Shown here piece after piece: positions 23,106 to 33,840 of a DNA stretch of 64,000 bases (positions are counted from its first letter, which is position 1; every line of letters starts with the position of its first letter). The stretch comes from Haematobia irritans (lineage: Eukaryota > Arthropoda > Insecta > Diptera > Muscidae). The notes under the pieces are model-generated. The model was not told the DNA's origin. It did not search any database and was given only the letters and a program-made list of their open reading frames with translations. A program made the position numbers and the translations under genes. Location of the stretch: contig NC_134401.1 in NCBI RefSeq assembly GCF_050003625.1, positions 71,646,442-71,710,441 of the forward strand, written 5' to 3'.

Positions 23106-24873
23106 AATGGACCGAATTGGTTAACACAATCAGATTCCCATTGGCCCAAGAAAAATCCTTTAATATTCATAGAAAAGACTCAGGCAACTGAAATTTGTCA
23201 CGTTTCTACTAAGGAAGATGATATATTATTCAGATTTTCATCGTACACAAGAGCTTTAAGGGTTCTTTCATACGTTTTCAGATTTTATCGCAGAGTTCAC
23301 CTTCGACTCAGAAATTCAATTAGAATACCAAGTATCGATTTGGGCCTTGATGAGTTACAATTTGTATAGACTCGATTAATCATACTCTCCCAAAAGAAAT
23401 TTCACCCAATAGAGTATGCAACTCTTCTCAATTCTCAACCAATTTCACGTAAAATCAATTTGTGTACCTTCAACCCATTTTTAGACTCTAAAAATATTTT
23501 ACGTGTAAATGGTAGACTGTCCGAGTCATCTCTTCCATATCGAGAGCGTCACCCAATTATACTTCCAGGTAACTCTAGGTTATGCTATCTATATTTGCTA
23601 CACTTACATAATTTTTTGGCTCATGCAGAGAGCAACCAAATGTGCAGGTTTACTCAAACACAATTTTACATTTCCCGACTCAAACCCAGAGTAAAAAGCA
23701 TTATTCATAAATGCAAGACATGTATTATTTATCGACATAATCCAAGTTCCCAAATTATGGCACCTCTGCCCCCAGAAAGAAGCACATTTTCTTCACCATT
23801 TCACATCACTGGTGTGGATTTTGCGGGTCCATTCGACTTGAAAAGCTCGACACTTCGAAATTCTCCAATAATAAAAGGCTATGTGTGTGTCTTTGTTTGT
23901 TTCGCAACAAAAGCCGTACACTTGGAAGCTTGCTCCGATCTCTCTTCGGCTGCATTCGAAGCTGCCTTTTCCCGCTTTGTTGGAAGGCGGGGACTCCCCC
24001 ATCGGGTGGTTTCTTTCTTGGGGCTAGCCTAAAAATAACATCTACCGATATCGCTGAATAACATCTACCGATATCGCTCGATTCACGGATTTGAGTGGAA
24101 ATTTATTCCTCCCCATGCACCTCATATGGGCGGCCTATGGGAGGCTGCAGTTAAAAGCTTTAAAATTCATTTCAAAAAGCTCACTGGCTCCCACAAATTC
24201 AATTTTGAACAAATCTCTACAATACTTGCTCGAATAGAGGGAGTCTTGAACTCTCGCCCAATCTCCGCATTATCTGAGGATCCTACAGACTTAACCGCAC
24301 TTACCCCAGGCCATTTCCTTCGAGGATCCCCCCTAATGGCATTACCGGAACCCTTAGGTTAGGTTAGGTTAAAGTGGCAGCCCGATTAAGATTCAGGCTC
24401 ACTTAGACTATTCAGTCCATTGTGATGCCACATTAACTAAAAGTACCTATTACATATGGGCACTTCTAGTTTTAACCGCTGAACCTTCTTGATTATTTTT
24501 CTTTGTTGAACCAACCAGAACCGGAACCCTTGTCCCCCAATATTTCTCTGATAAATATGTGGCTAAAACTAAAGGCAATCCATCACCAATTCTCGGTTAG
24601 ATGGAAACAAGATTACCTTAAGTCCCAACAAAAACGCTATAAGTGGAAAAATTCTCTTCCAAACCTCAAGAACGGTGATATGGTAATAGTTATGGATGAT
24701 TTACTTCCTCCAAGCGAATGGCGTTTGGGAAGGATAGTAAAAACGTATATGGGATCTGATAGCAATGTTCGTGTTGCGGATGTACGTACTTCCAGCGGAA
24801 TTCTTAAAAGACCCATAGCAAAACTTTGTTATCTCCCATTCTCGAACTCAACAGATGAAAATCAAACAGCATA
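23106..24873 (+). pseudogene. BEL2 integrase and C-terminal region, interrupted
   Basis: Integrase zinc motif (CKTC) and catalytic core with GVDFAGPFD occur in 23460-24032. The section with the second Asp and its surroundings is deleted near 24020-24060, where a 26 bp word is also duplicated (AATAACATCTACCGATATCG at about 24026 and 24058). The core resumes with HMGGLWEAAVKSF at 24120-24362. The DUF5641-like tail resumes after the LINE-tail insertion and ends with TAA at 24871-24873. The integrase is not functional. Confidence 0.83.
24356..24519 (-). mobile_element. 164 bp LINE-tail insertion with 12 bp target duplication
   Basis: The sequence between two copies of ACCGGAACCCTT (24344-24355 and 24520-24531) does not belong to BEL2. 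Read on the minus strand it ends with repeated AACCT units, and contains the dispersed word ATGGACTGAATAGTCTAAGT also present at 28201-28273 and 32821-32880. A 12 bp duplication with a simple-repeat 3' end is the hallmark of target-primed reverse transcription, so this is a 5'-truncated non-LTR element or a SINE riding on one. Confidence 0.85.
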
Positions 24874-24935
24874 ACACCAACTCATATCAATTCAAGATAT
24901 GTGGTTCCCAAACATATATTACTTTAAGATTCCCC

Positions 24936-24960
24936 TTAATTAATATTATATTTTTTGCAG
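24936..24960 (+). promoter_or_regulatory. Splice-acceptor-like site before BEL2 ORF3
   Basis: ATATTATATTTTTTGCAG ends at 24960, 87 nt after the pol stop. The ORF3 frame is open across this point with no ATG of its own ahead of the first Cys, so a spliced upstream exon would have to supply the start. This is the best acceptor of the three BEL copies. Confidence 0.55.
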
Positions 24961-25417
24961 GATCTCAACAAGACACCAATTTAAATCTCATGTCTATAAA
25001 TGCAAATTGTGTAACAAGTTCCATGCTTTAAAGGTATGCCCAACATTTCTGTGGATGACTCCAAGAGAACGGAAAGCCATGGTACTAGCCGAAGTTTACT
25101 GTATTAATTGTTTGGCGCGTAGCCATCGGTTTCGCGATTGCCGATCGCCCAACATGTGCCAAACATGCGGACGGCCTCATCACACCCTTCTACACGCGAG
25201 TTACCAGCAAACAGGGGACAGTCACCGGAGGTTACACAATTCCAACAACAATCTACCACAGATTCGAAAACCAAGAAGTAGTGCTTTCACTCAACAGCAA
25301 AAAAGAGAGCATAAAAGCAACAGGACTACATCCTCTGTCGAACCTGCTCCAAATCAACAACTCCTCTCGGAAGCCATTCGAGCTCTAGCATCTGTTTTGT
25401 GCTCAAGTGGACAATAG
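24961..25417 (+). CDS. BEL2 ORF3: zinc-finger triad protein without protease part
   Basis: The reading frame enters at the acceptor with one extra base and is open for about 150 codons. The zinc groups begin CKLCNKFHALKVC, then CINCLARSHRFRDC, then CQTCGRPHHTLLH: the same triad and spacing as BEL Gag and BEL1 ORF3. A basic, Gln/Ser/Asn-rich tail of about 75 residues follows and ends before any protease-like sequence. It may be a shorter natural form or a truncated one. No membrane segment. Confidence 0.65.
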
Positions 25418-26683
25418 TCTTTTTCTGACCCGGCGGTATGTCTAAACATAATAGTTTAGACTTAAAAACTATTTGCTAGAGATATTTTGTACGATACTGA
25501 ATTGAATAATTATAATGAATTGTATAGTTGTAAAAATACTGTTTTCTATTGTGAATTATCAAATTATTTATAAGATGTTTCGAGGATGGTACATGAACTT
25601 TTAACTAACACGTGGTTCATAGACTTACTTAGGTGAGCACACAAAGCATCCCAATAAATCAACCACAAAACCTAATTCTCACTCTCTTTTCATTTCCCAC
25701 TTATTTGCCCATAATATTTTTGCGTGAGATATTATGTCTGGCAAGGGTTTCCAGCATTGATCTCTCTTCTTTTCATTGAAGTTCTTCGCCGTCTTCGACC
25801 ATCACCAATTACAGTCCACTTCCCCTCAAGACATCGGTCAAAGCACCTCCTAACCACCAAGCACTTTGCAGCTTTCGTCTCGATTCTCCCCCTTCATTTT
25901 AACATAATTGATTCAACAAATTTTTTAATTGAAACAAAAATAATAGTATCAACTAATTTTTTAATTGGATCAATTAACTTTTTAATTGACCTTCAATTAA
26001 TTTTTTAATTGATACTATCATTTCTGTGATTGAAGACATTTCAATTAAAAATTAATTGGGTCAATTAATTTCGTGATTGAATCAGAAAAATTTTTTTGTG
26101 TGTATAGACCACACAAATTGTGAACAATTCTCTTTAGGGTGAGGGCATAGTGCGATCATTCACACATCTCATTCATTTTGTTGTTGAACATAAAATTGCA
26201 TGTTAACATTCTAAACATTTTTAACATACGCTGCATCTGCACTTAACATTGTTTTGTTTACTATGTTGATTCATCGACATACTTTGGTATTCGATGACTG
26301 CATCAACATATGCATATGTCCAACTGACCTATATATTATTGCCGTTCTTGTTTCTCTTAAATAGAACATTGAACTAAGCAAGAATATGGGCAAATGGGTT
26401 CAAAGCAGAGCAATGCTGCGCAGTCAGCATAAATGCAATTGTAACGTAAAAAGTGAAAGTAAGAATGAGAAACACATGTGAGTAAGAATGTGTGTAATCC
26501 ATGACTTATCATTGGTCAATTCATTAATGTAAATATGTATTCATAAATTTAAGACTGAAAAATGTAAAATAGTTTTAAGAAGAAATTAGTATAAAAGAGG
26601 GTCCTTGAGCCCACAATAAACAGAATTGACTTAGACACAAAGTAATTCAGTTGTGTTTTATTTGTCAAGTTAGTTCAATTCCA
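25418..26683. other. Spacer with BEL2 3' region and putative LTR sequences
   Basis: The first 300 bp presumably include the BEL2 3' end; an AATAAA lies near 25653. No gene is recognised. The sub-features at 25905-26100 and 26270-26690 are listed separately. Confidence 0.35.
25905..26100. repeat. Cluster of TTAATTG / CAATTAA words
   Basis: Eight or more copies of ATTTTTTAATTG-like words and their complements (CAATTAA) recur within 190 bp, giving strong internal self-complementarity. The run ends near TTTTTTTGTGTGTATAG. It resembles a small AT-rich MITE or foldback element. Ends and target duplication are not identified. Confidence 0.4.
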
Positions 26684-26690
26684 TTACACT
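26270..26690 (+). repeat. Possible LTR (copia-like) next to a copia fragment
   Basis: The segment runs from TGTTGATTC to CCATTACA and contains a TATA-like TATAAAA near 26591 and an AATAAA near 26615, the order of LTR promoter and polyadenylation signals. The adjacent minus-strand integrase fragment is copia-type, but the LTR signals read on the plus strand, so the two may not belong together. No second copy is present to confirm ends. Confidence 0.25.
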
Positions 26691-27120
26691 GTGCGTAACA
26701 CCATGTTGATGGAATTCTCAACCATTGTCAGTAAGAAACTCTTTAATGGGGTTTTTGCTATGTTCAGAAATATCTTAAGTGTATCCTTCACTTCCAATTT
26801 ATCTTTTAGTAGGTAACCGAAACCATATTTGGTAAATGCGTGTTTATATATTACCAAATATCTCTTTTTGCCAAATGATTCCACAAAAGACCCACATACA
26901 TCAGCGTATATCAACTCGCCAGGTGTTGTAGCTTCATCCCTTCTTCCAAAATGTAATCTATGTGTCTTGCCAAAAATGCATGGCTCACACAAATGGTTGT
27001 CCATTTTTACTTGGATTTTTAGTTCTGATTTCAATAACTTTTGCGCATCCCGCTTATCTTGATGTCTCAACGTTGGTGATATAGTTGCAATAAAGAGTCA
27101 TAAGCATCTGTACTGTTGAC
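26684..27120 (-). pseudogene. Ty1/copia integrase fragment
   Basis: Minus-strand frame with the GAG-pre-integrase His/Cys zinc motif (LYHQR...HQDKRDAQKLL...CEPCIFGKTHR) followed by the start of the integrase core (TPGELIYADVCGSF, FTKYGFGYLL). A stop replaces the usual Trp just upstream of HQDK, and the frame ends at 26684 without the rest of the core. It is a short dead remnant of a Ty1/copia polyprotein; weak traces may extend upstream to about 27380. Confidence 0.8.
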
Positions 27121-28200
27121 TTCATTATTTTTATCCCCACATATTGCTTTAATATTTGCTTTTTGTCAGGAGCCTCCAATTTCTCTGACACCATTCAGTA
27201 AGACTTCTTATTTACTAAAAAACTGAATTTCGTTGAAGGGGATATAAACTCGCTGTTCCTTCTTCACTCACCTTCTTTTCTTCGTGTTTTCCAAAATTAC
27301 GTTGGAACATATTTAGTTATGTAGTAATTTCATCAGCGGATTTTTCTTCATTCGTTGATAACATCATCCATCATAAGTTCTATAAATTAAAAATTATACT
27401 AAATTTTTATTTGAAACAAATAACAAATTTCATAATTTTTCATTGATTTTCTTAAATGCATTTATAAATAATTTTTCTGCTATTTAACCCAACATAGAAC
27501 AAATTTTGAATAAGGTTCTATTTCTTTTGGTAATAAAGAAAATAATCATGCCTGTTCTGAGTCTCACCGCACTGTACACCACACAGCACACAATATTCAC
27601 ACTTCTCAAAACGTTAGTTATCCTGACTCACACGTGAGAAACCTGCAATACATTTTATTTGCAGACAGGAACCATAAAATAAACCTATTTTGCAGGAAAA
27701 TTACATTAGAATGTGAAAAAAGAAACAAACAACCCCTACAGATATACACCCGTCAGAAGAAATTTTCGTTCAAATAACATGTGCAATACGTATAAACACA
27801 TTAAAGTTTCGAAATATGGTATTTTTTGTGTTAAAAATCTTCTAACTTTGCATACGATAGCTGTACACGTCGTCCACACAGAAAAAATGTTCGTGTACAT
27901 TTTTCAGGTCTGTGACGGTGTAGTGTAGTCCAGAACACCTCTTAAGTGTGACACCTCACGAGAACGATACATGTGTTTACCAGAACAGGCAAGAATATCA
28001 CAGAAATTTCATAGACTTTTACTAAAATCTAAAGAGGGTTGCACGTTTAAAATTTTCCTGTATATGATAATATTAATGGTGGCGAAGAACAAGTAAACCC
28101 AACCCATTCCGGCGAGTACTAGCCAAATAACGTGCCATCCTGCGTCATAATCAAAATAGATGTTTCGAAATAATAATAATTATGAAAATACCATTACAAG
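27121..28200. other. Gene-free spacer
   Basis: No gene recognised. TGCCTGTTCTG at about 27549 and its reverse complement CAGAACAGGCA at about 27983 could bound a 440 bp element, but no target duplication is visible. Confidence 0.35.
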
Positions 28201-28273
28201 TTTATGTGGTATCAGAATGGACTGAATAGTCTAAGTGAACCTGAATAAATCGGGCTGCCACTTTAACCTGACC
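28201..28273 (+). repeat. Dispersed LINE-tail fragment, copy 2
   Basis: Shares ATGTGGTATCA, ATGGACTGAATAGTCTAAGT and CGGGCTGCCACTTTAACCT with the 164 bp insertion at 24356-24519 (there on the minus strand), and ends in one AACCT-type unit. It is the 3' terminal part of the same non-LTR family. Confidence 0.75.
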
Positions 28274-28489
28274 ATATTGTTCGGATTTCAATATTGGTAT
28301 ATTTGTGAAAATTTTGGATTTGCTTCTTACCCAAAAAATAATAAAAAACGTCAAAAAGAAAATATTTGAAGAAACGTGGAATACACTATATAAGTTTAAT
28401 TAACTTAAAATAAAAAAATGTATTTATATTAATAGTTCGGGGACATATTTAATTTTTTCTAATTTAATTCTGTATGATTTTTGGTTTAG

Positions 28490-28973
28490 GATCTCCGTCA
28501 TCGTCATTCATTTCCTGCAAAATCGATAAAACGTCTTCGGGTCGTACATCCAAAACACCACTACAATCACAACGACCTATTTCAACGCCACGTCCTTTAT
28601 CAAATAAGGAAGCAGATAAAATAGCCATGAATGAGGATATGAGAACACCCAAGCAAACGATAGATAAATCTGTACAAGAAAATAATGTAGTGGATGAATC
28701 TCAAATAGAAGCAATTGTAACACGGAACTCGGCCAAAAAAGAATTTTATCAAACTTAATCATAACAAGGAAGCGATATTCCCAGGAAAACCTAGCAATGG
28801 TATGTCCCATTCATTCGTTAAGGAGTCGAATTCCTGTAAGGCTGAAGAAGGATAGAAGCTCATCAGATGCAATCCCATTATCGACTGCTCTATCGAAAAT
28901 GCCACATACTAAACAACAAGCAAAAAGCCGTTTGCCAAAAAAGGTGATGATGAAGTTACTACCTTCTACATAA
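28490..28973 (+). other. Possible host-gene exon, frameshifted
   Basis: A good acceptor (pyrimidine-rich tract ending TTTGGTTTAG at 28489) precedes a frame of about 90 codons that is Ser/Thr/Lys-rich and not AT-biased. Its stop follows AKKEFYQT, but a neighbouring frame is open from the same place to TAA at 28971-28973 with similar basic composition (KSRLPKKV). Together they look like one basic protein segment with a single frame change. No domain recognised; it could be a terminal exon or a pseudogene piece. Confidence 0.25.
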
Positions 28974-29069
28974 AAGCATCAGAGCATAATAACAAATTTG
29001 TTATTTGTATTCCTCATGTTATGATAAAAGTGTTTATTATTCTAACCAAATCATATATCGGCATGTTAC

Positions 29070-29117
29070 AATATTCAATAATATTTCGTTATTGATATCG
29101 AAATATTATTGAATATT
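29070..29117. repeat. Perfect 19 bp inverted repeat
   Basis: Arms AATATTCAATAATATTTCG (29070-29088) and its exact complement (29099-29117) flank a 10 nt loop. No gene end lies beside it, so a terminator role is not supported. It may be the core of an AT-rich foldback element. Confidence 0.8.
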
Positions 29118-29799
29118 TTTGTTTGTGTGTTGATAGTGTTGTAATTGAAACAATAAAACAAAATTTCAATACTCAAACAATTTTTGTTTATTTGTAAATG
29201 AAAAGCAAACATCCAGTAGTTGAAATAGCAAACATTTTTCTGCTGAAATAACAAACAAATATTGCTGAATTAGCAAACATGTTAGCTAAAAGCTTTTGCC
29301 ACACATATTGCTCAAATTGCAAACTGCATTAATTGAAATAGCTGAATTTTTTCTAACCAGTAACAAATGTGGAAGTTGTTCCACAAACATTTCTTTTTAA
29401 ACACATCCCGGGATCCTCCATCAATTGTTTTCACTACCGATGAAGTTCTAAGAAAATACGCTATATGGCCATTTAAAGTGAAAGTTTTAAATTTGGACAA
29501 TTATATGATGGAAAATCAATAAAAATAAAAAAAATTAATAATAAATAAAAAACAACGAGTATAAAATGATGCAACTCCAGATCGCACGAACCGATTTCCA
29601 CGGTTTTGCATTCGTTAGAAAGTCTGTGAGGTTTATAGATATAGAAAATTCAAGAAAAGTTTCAACGGACAAGCGGGAAAATCTTTTTTACATACAGCGC
29701 ACATTACAAAAATGTATAATTAGAGTTCATCGCAGTTGCTTTTGTTAAATAATTTTATTTTTTCACATGAAAAATGTTCGGAGAACGTAGAGGCTAATC

Positions 29800-31285
29800 A
29801 TGTGGTGAAAATATGGTACTTCTTTTAATATCTGGTGAAGGAGGGCGACATCCCCCTTGCCCGACTTTTTAAAAATTGGACCAAAGTTCTCCGATTTGGA
29901 TGAAATTTTCAAGGAAGTTTAGGGGTCACGTCTAGACAAAGACCCGCTACTTTATTTTTCGATATTTGGTCGCTGAGGTGGACCACCCCTTTATACGATT
30001 TTTGTTTAAAGTACAGTAAAAACCAAAAATTCTCTGATTTACTTGAGATTTACAGAGAACATGCCGTGAAGTTATGAATTTATTATGGGGTACCTGATTT
30101 AATAATATTTGGGCGGGAAGGCGGACCTCCCCCATTCCCGACTTTTTGCAAATTGGAACAGAATTATCCGATTTGCTTGAAATGTTGAGGGAGGGTTAAA
30201 GGAGCCGTTTAGGCTAAGGACAGCTACTTTATTTTTCGATATTTTTGTTGAGGAGGGGTTTCCTCCCTCCGACTTTTTTTTAAAGTACAGTGAAAAAAAA
30301 ATTCGACTTGCTGAAATATTTGGTCTCGGCAACATAATAGAACACAGGGAGACTTCATTTCTCTTCAAGTACATACCGTGAAACAATTAAACTTTTTTCA
30401 ATTTGAAATTGAAATTTACAGAGGATGTGGGTAGGTTATATTATTATAATGGATATCTGATTTTGTGATATTCGGAAGGGAAGAGGAGCCTCCCCTTGCC
30501 CTGCTGTTTAAAAATTGAGCTTATAATTTGCTTGAAATTTTCTGGGACGTCTACGCAATATCATTGTTCGATATTGCGACGGGGAGGGAGACACCCTCTA
30601 AAACTGAAGAAAAAACTAGAATTCCCAAGTTTACTTGAAATTTACAATGGCCGTAGGGGAAGGTTATGAAATCAATATGGTGTACCTCATTTTTGGGTAT
30701 TTGGATGGGAACCTTCTCCTTGCCCCACGCTATGAAACTTGAAGAAAAGTTTACAGATTTTCTTGGAATTTGCAGAGAAAGTGAGCTCCTTTACAAAAAT
30801 AGAGCAAATCTCGATGAATGGGAACTCAGTACATAATTTTATGATTTTTCCACAGGCTTCTGCCAGACTTTTTTAAGTAAAAAACTTAAATTTACACGAA
30901 GTTGACAGGCAACGTAGATGGTGCTTCATTTTCCGGTATATGTTTGGTAAAGGCATGTTCTTCGTGTCTAACACTTTAACAAATGTTAATATGGTCAATT
31001 TTTAAGTACTTTTACTTTTTCCGATTTATTGGACTGTATTTTGAGGAGAAGTATACCTCTCCTTGACAAACCACGCATGAAATGCACAGGAAATAAAGAA
31101 GATTGTCCACCGATTTGAATACAGAACAATTAAAAAGCGGGACACGTGTGTGGAAACTATGGAGTGGTACTTTTGTTTTCAGATCGAACTTTTAGTACTT
31201 TTGTTTTCAGATCGAAGGATATGATTGACTAAGTTAACGAAAATATGCTTCGGGAGGCGCAGCAAAGCGGACTGGGTTACGCTAG
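29800..31285 (+). repeat. Degenerate compound tandem array with Helitron-like 3' end
   Basis: Related blocks recur at about 29811, 30086, 30446 and 30676, each with a GGTACCTGATT-like word, a G-rich then C-rich stretch (GGAGG...CCTCCCC), CCCGACTTTTT and AAATTGG, then a GATTTGCTTGAAATTT-like word. Half-units starting CTACTTTATTTTTCGATATTT recur at about 29947 and 30224. Spacing is irregular (230-360 bp). The array fades after 30800 and ends with CGGGAGGCGCAGCAAAGCGG...GCTAGT, resembling Helitron/Helentron 3' ends (GC-rich hairpin then CTAG). No Rep/helicase coding is present, so it would be non-autonomous. Confidence 0.5.
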
Positions 31286-31745
31286 TATATTTATACAAAA
31301 ATATGTGACGAAAATAACAAAATAGAAACGAGGTTTAACATAAAAAATAATTTTTTAGAAAAATATTTGATCAACAAAATTAACCACTGGTGAGATTTCA
31401 ACCTGTGTCCTTCATATTTTCTGCTTAACATCTCGAGAAGTAGTTACAACGCTAGCCTTGGTGTCATATTACGATCATATCACATATATTTTAATTGACG
31501 TTTTGATGATTAGATAATAAGAAAATAAAAGTGTAATAATAAATATTGATAAAAATAAAAAGTGCAATTGGTGATTGTTTCCCTTTTTTTGGGTTATCTT
31601 TGGTATAGGTTTGGGAGATAAACCGCATTTCCATATTTAAGAACATTACGAGGGCAGTTCGGAAACTTCTTAGCCTAGCACAAAAAGCGCGGTATAAACA
31701 GAAAAAAGTTAAATGTTTTGGAAACTTCCATCTCTGTTATGAACA

Positions 31746-31921
31746 CATCCCAATAAACACAAGCGTTTGAAAAATGCTAAATTTCAACAATTTTTCAAAC
31801 ATTTTTTCAAAGGATTAGGGTAATATTCAAGTTGAGAAATTGTTGAGAAAATCGCGTTCTCAACAAAAAACAGACATTACCCTCAACAGTGAAATTCAAC
31901 ACATTAGCAATAATATCTCAA
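31746..31921 (-). repeat. Dispersed short repeat, copy 2
   Basis: Reverse-complement match of 5751-5934, from CATCCCAATAAACAC to the end of the shared word near 31921. It lies inside the mariner, about 95 bp from the left terminus, so it was probably inserted into it. Confidence 0.7.
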
Positions 31922-32820
31922 GTGTTATCCTCAAATTGAAATGCATCGCTACTCAATAATTTGTCAAACAATTTTTGATGCGAGTCAAATTCAAAATTAA
32001 CATCGTTGCAAATACTTTTCAACCTAAAATTGTATAAATGATATCCCCACTTCAAATTGAAAGTCAAAGCCAAAATTCTATGAATTTTGTATAATTTATT
32101 CATTTTTATCAAAATAAAATATATAATAATACACTACACTACATAATACACTACAATACCAATTGATAAATAATAATCTTATTAAACATATCAACTAATA
32201 AGAACAAAAAAAAAAAAACAAACAACAAAACTTTAAATATCTTCAACATTATTAGTAAACACTTTTGCATTGATAATTCGATTTCCTTCATTAAAATTTA
32301 GTAACCTGCGGGCAATTTGAAATTAGGAACGTACTGGACCGCGTGTTAGAATTGATTTCCAGCAGAAGGAATTCACAAAATATCAATTTTAAACTGATAA
32401 TAGCATATGAATTAAACTGACGATGTGATGCACATTTTCATCCAGAAGTTGTTGATTTCAACAATTTGTTGTTTTTAACAATTTTAATTGGTTGCACTTG
32501 TAATGTTTCTGGAAACTTTTTCTTGTCGATAAGCCACTCATTTTTCATTGGTCAGCTTCTTAATGTTTGCAAGAATGTAGCATCCAAAGATTTTAGTTTT
32601 CTGCAAAGAGATTTAAATTTAGTGACTTCTCTAAAGTGTTGATTTAATTTTTCATATTGACGTACCAATTATTATAAACTATTTGAAGCAGTTCCAGTTA
32701 ATTGTCCACAATTTTTTCATCGGTCAGCTTTTTAATGTTTTCAAGAACGTAGAATCCATAATTTTAGTTTTATGCAAAGAGATATACATTTAGCGACTTC
32801 CTTAAAGTTTTATTAGTTCA

Positions 32821-32880
32821 CCAATGTGGTATCACAATGGACTGAATAGTCTAAGTGAGCCTGATACATCGGGCTGCCAC
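32821..32880 (+). repeat. Dispersed LINE-tail fragment, copy 3, fused to transposase
   Basis: Matches the fragment at 28201-28273 from ATGTGGTATCAC to CGGGCTGCCAC, then changes abruptly at 32881 into mariner transposase codons. It lacks the AACCT tail. The mariner N-terminal coding part is missing at exactly this junction. Confidence 0.75.
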
Positions 32881-33707
32881 CCAACAGAAATTGTAGCCCA
32901 AGTGCATGATATGGTATTAAAATATCGACGAATGAAAGTGCGTGAAATTGCTAATACCATGGGCATCTCAAATGATCGAGTCCATTTAATTTTGCATGAA
33001 GAACTACAGATGAAAAAGCTTTCTGCAAGATGGGTGCAGCATTTGTTAACAGTCGATCAAAAACGCATAAGAATTAACATTTCTCAAGCTTGCTTGGATC
33101 GTTTTAAGCGAAATAAAATTGATTTTAAGCGTCGTTTCATAACTGTTGATGAGACATGGGTCCAAAAAAACAATCCAAACAATGGACTGAAGCTGGAGGA
33201 AGTGCCCCAAAGAAGGCAAAAACAATTCAATCGGCTGGTAAGTTTATGGCAACGGTTTTTTGGGACTTCAAAGGTATTTTATTGATTGACTATCTGCAAA
33301 AGGGTAAAACAATAAATTCATAGTACTATTGCAACCTTTCGTATCAATTAAATGTACAAATACGAGAAAAACGTCCTGGCTTACAACACAAAAAAATAAT
33401 TTTTCATCAAGACAACGCACCAGCGCACAAGAGTTTTTCAACAATGGCTAAAATCAACGAATTAAAGTACGAGTTGCTTGACCACCCATCTTATTCTTCT
33501 GATTTAGCTCCCAGTGACTTTTACTTGTTTCCAAATCTTAAAAAATTCCTTGCTGGCAAGCGTTTTACCTCAAATGAAGATGCAATTACAGTTGTAAACC
33601 ACTACTTTGAAGACCTTGAGGAAAACTATTTTAATAAAGGGATAGAATTGCTAGAAAAGCATTGGTCTAAGTGTATTGAAGTTTCAGGAGATTATATTAA
33701 AAAATAA
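32881..33707 (+). pseudogene. Mariner transposase, N-terminally replaced and frameshifted
   Basis: Begins at PTEIVAQVHDM, in the second half of the DNA-binding region, and continues through WVQHLLT and the first catalytic motif FITVDETW. After a break near 33285 the remainder resumes in another frame with the DNAPAH motif and YSSDLAPSDFYLFP. I count 34 residues between the second and third Asp, so DD34D. The first helix-turn-helix is absent; instead the in-frame ATG at 32824 and 19 codons come from the LINE-tail fragment. Inactive. Confidence 0.87.
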
Positions 33708-33840
33708 AAATATTTTTGAAAAACTAACTATTCTCTTTCATTGATAAGCTAAGAAGTTTCCGAACCGCCCTCGTAAGGGATAAGGTGGCGACACTTTGAC
33801 AAGTCGAACCTTTTCCAAGGTAACGGCATCAAAAGGAGGT

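Larger units (their letters stand above)
19444..25417 (+). mobile_element. BEL2: degenerate BEL/Pao LTR retrotransposon
   Basis: Same architecture as BEL1, clearly a different lineage by sequence: Gag with zinc triad, protease, RT, RNase H, integrase, DUF5641-like tail, splice acceptor and ORF3. Several frameshifts, internal deletions and a 164 bp LINE-tail insertion inactivate it. LTRs are not resolved. BEL2 follows BEL1 directly in the same orientation but is not nested in it. Confidence 0.83.
31649..33773 (+). mobile_element. Mariner-like DD34D transposon, with internal insertions
   Basis: Terminal inverted repeats of about 28 bp begin CGAGGGCAGTTCGGAAACTT at the left and end at the complementary right terminus with one or two mismatches. 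A TA duplication flanks it (31647-31648 and 33774-33775). At 2125 bp it is longer than a usual 1.3 kb mariner because foreign sequence, including the dispersed repeat at 31746-31921, lies between the left terminus and the transposase. Confidence 0.9.

Noticed and set aside
24356..24371. AGGTTAGGTTAGGTTA resembling the insect telomere repeat (TTAGG)n
   Set aside because: Only three units, bounded by a 12 bp target duplication and joined to a dispersed non-LTR tail; higher flies are also known to lack TTAGG telomeres.
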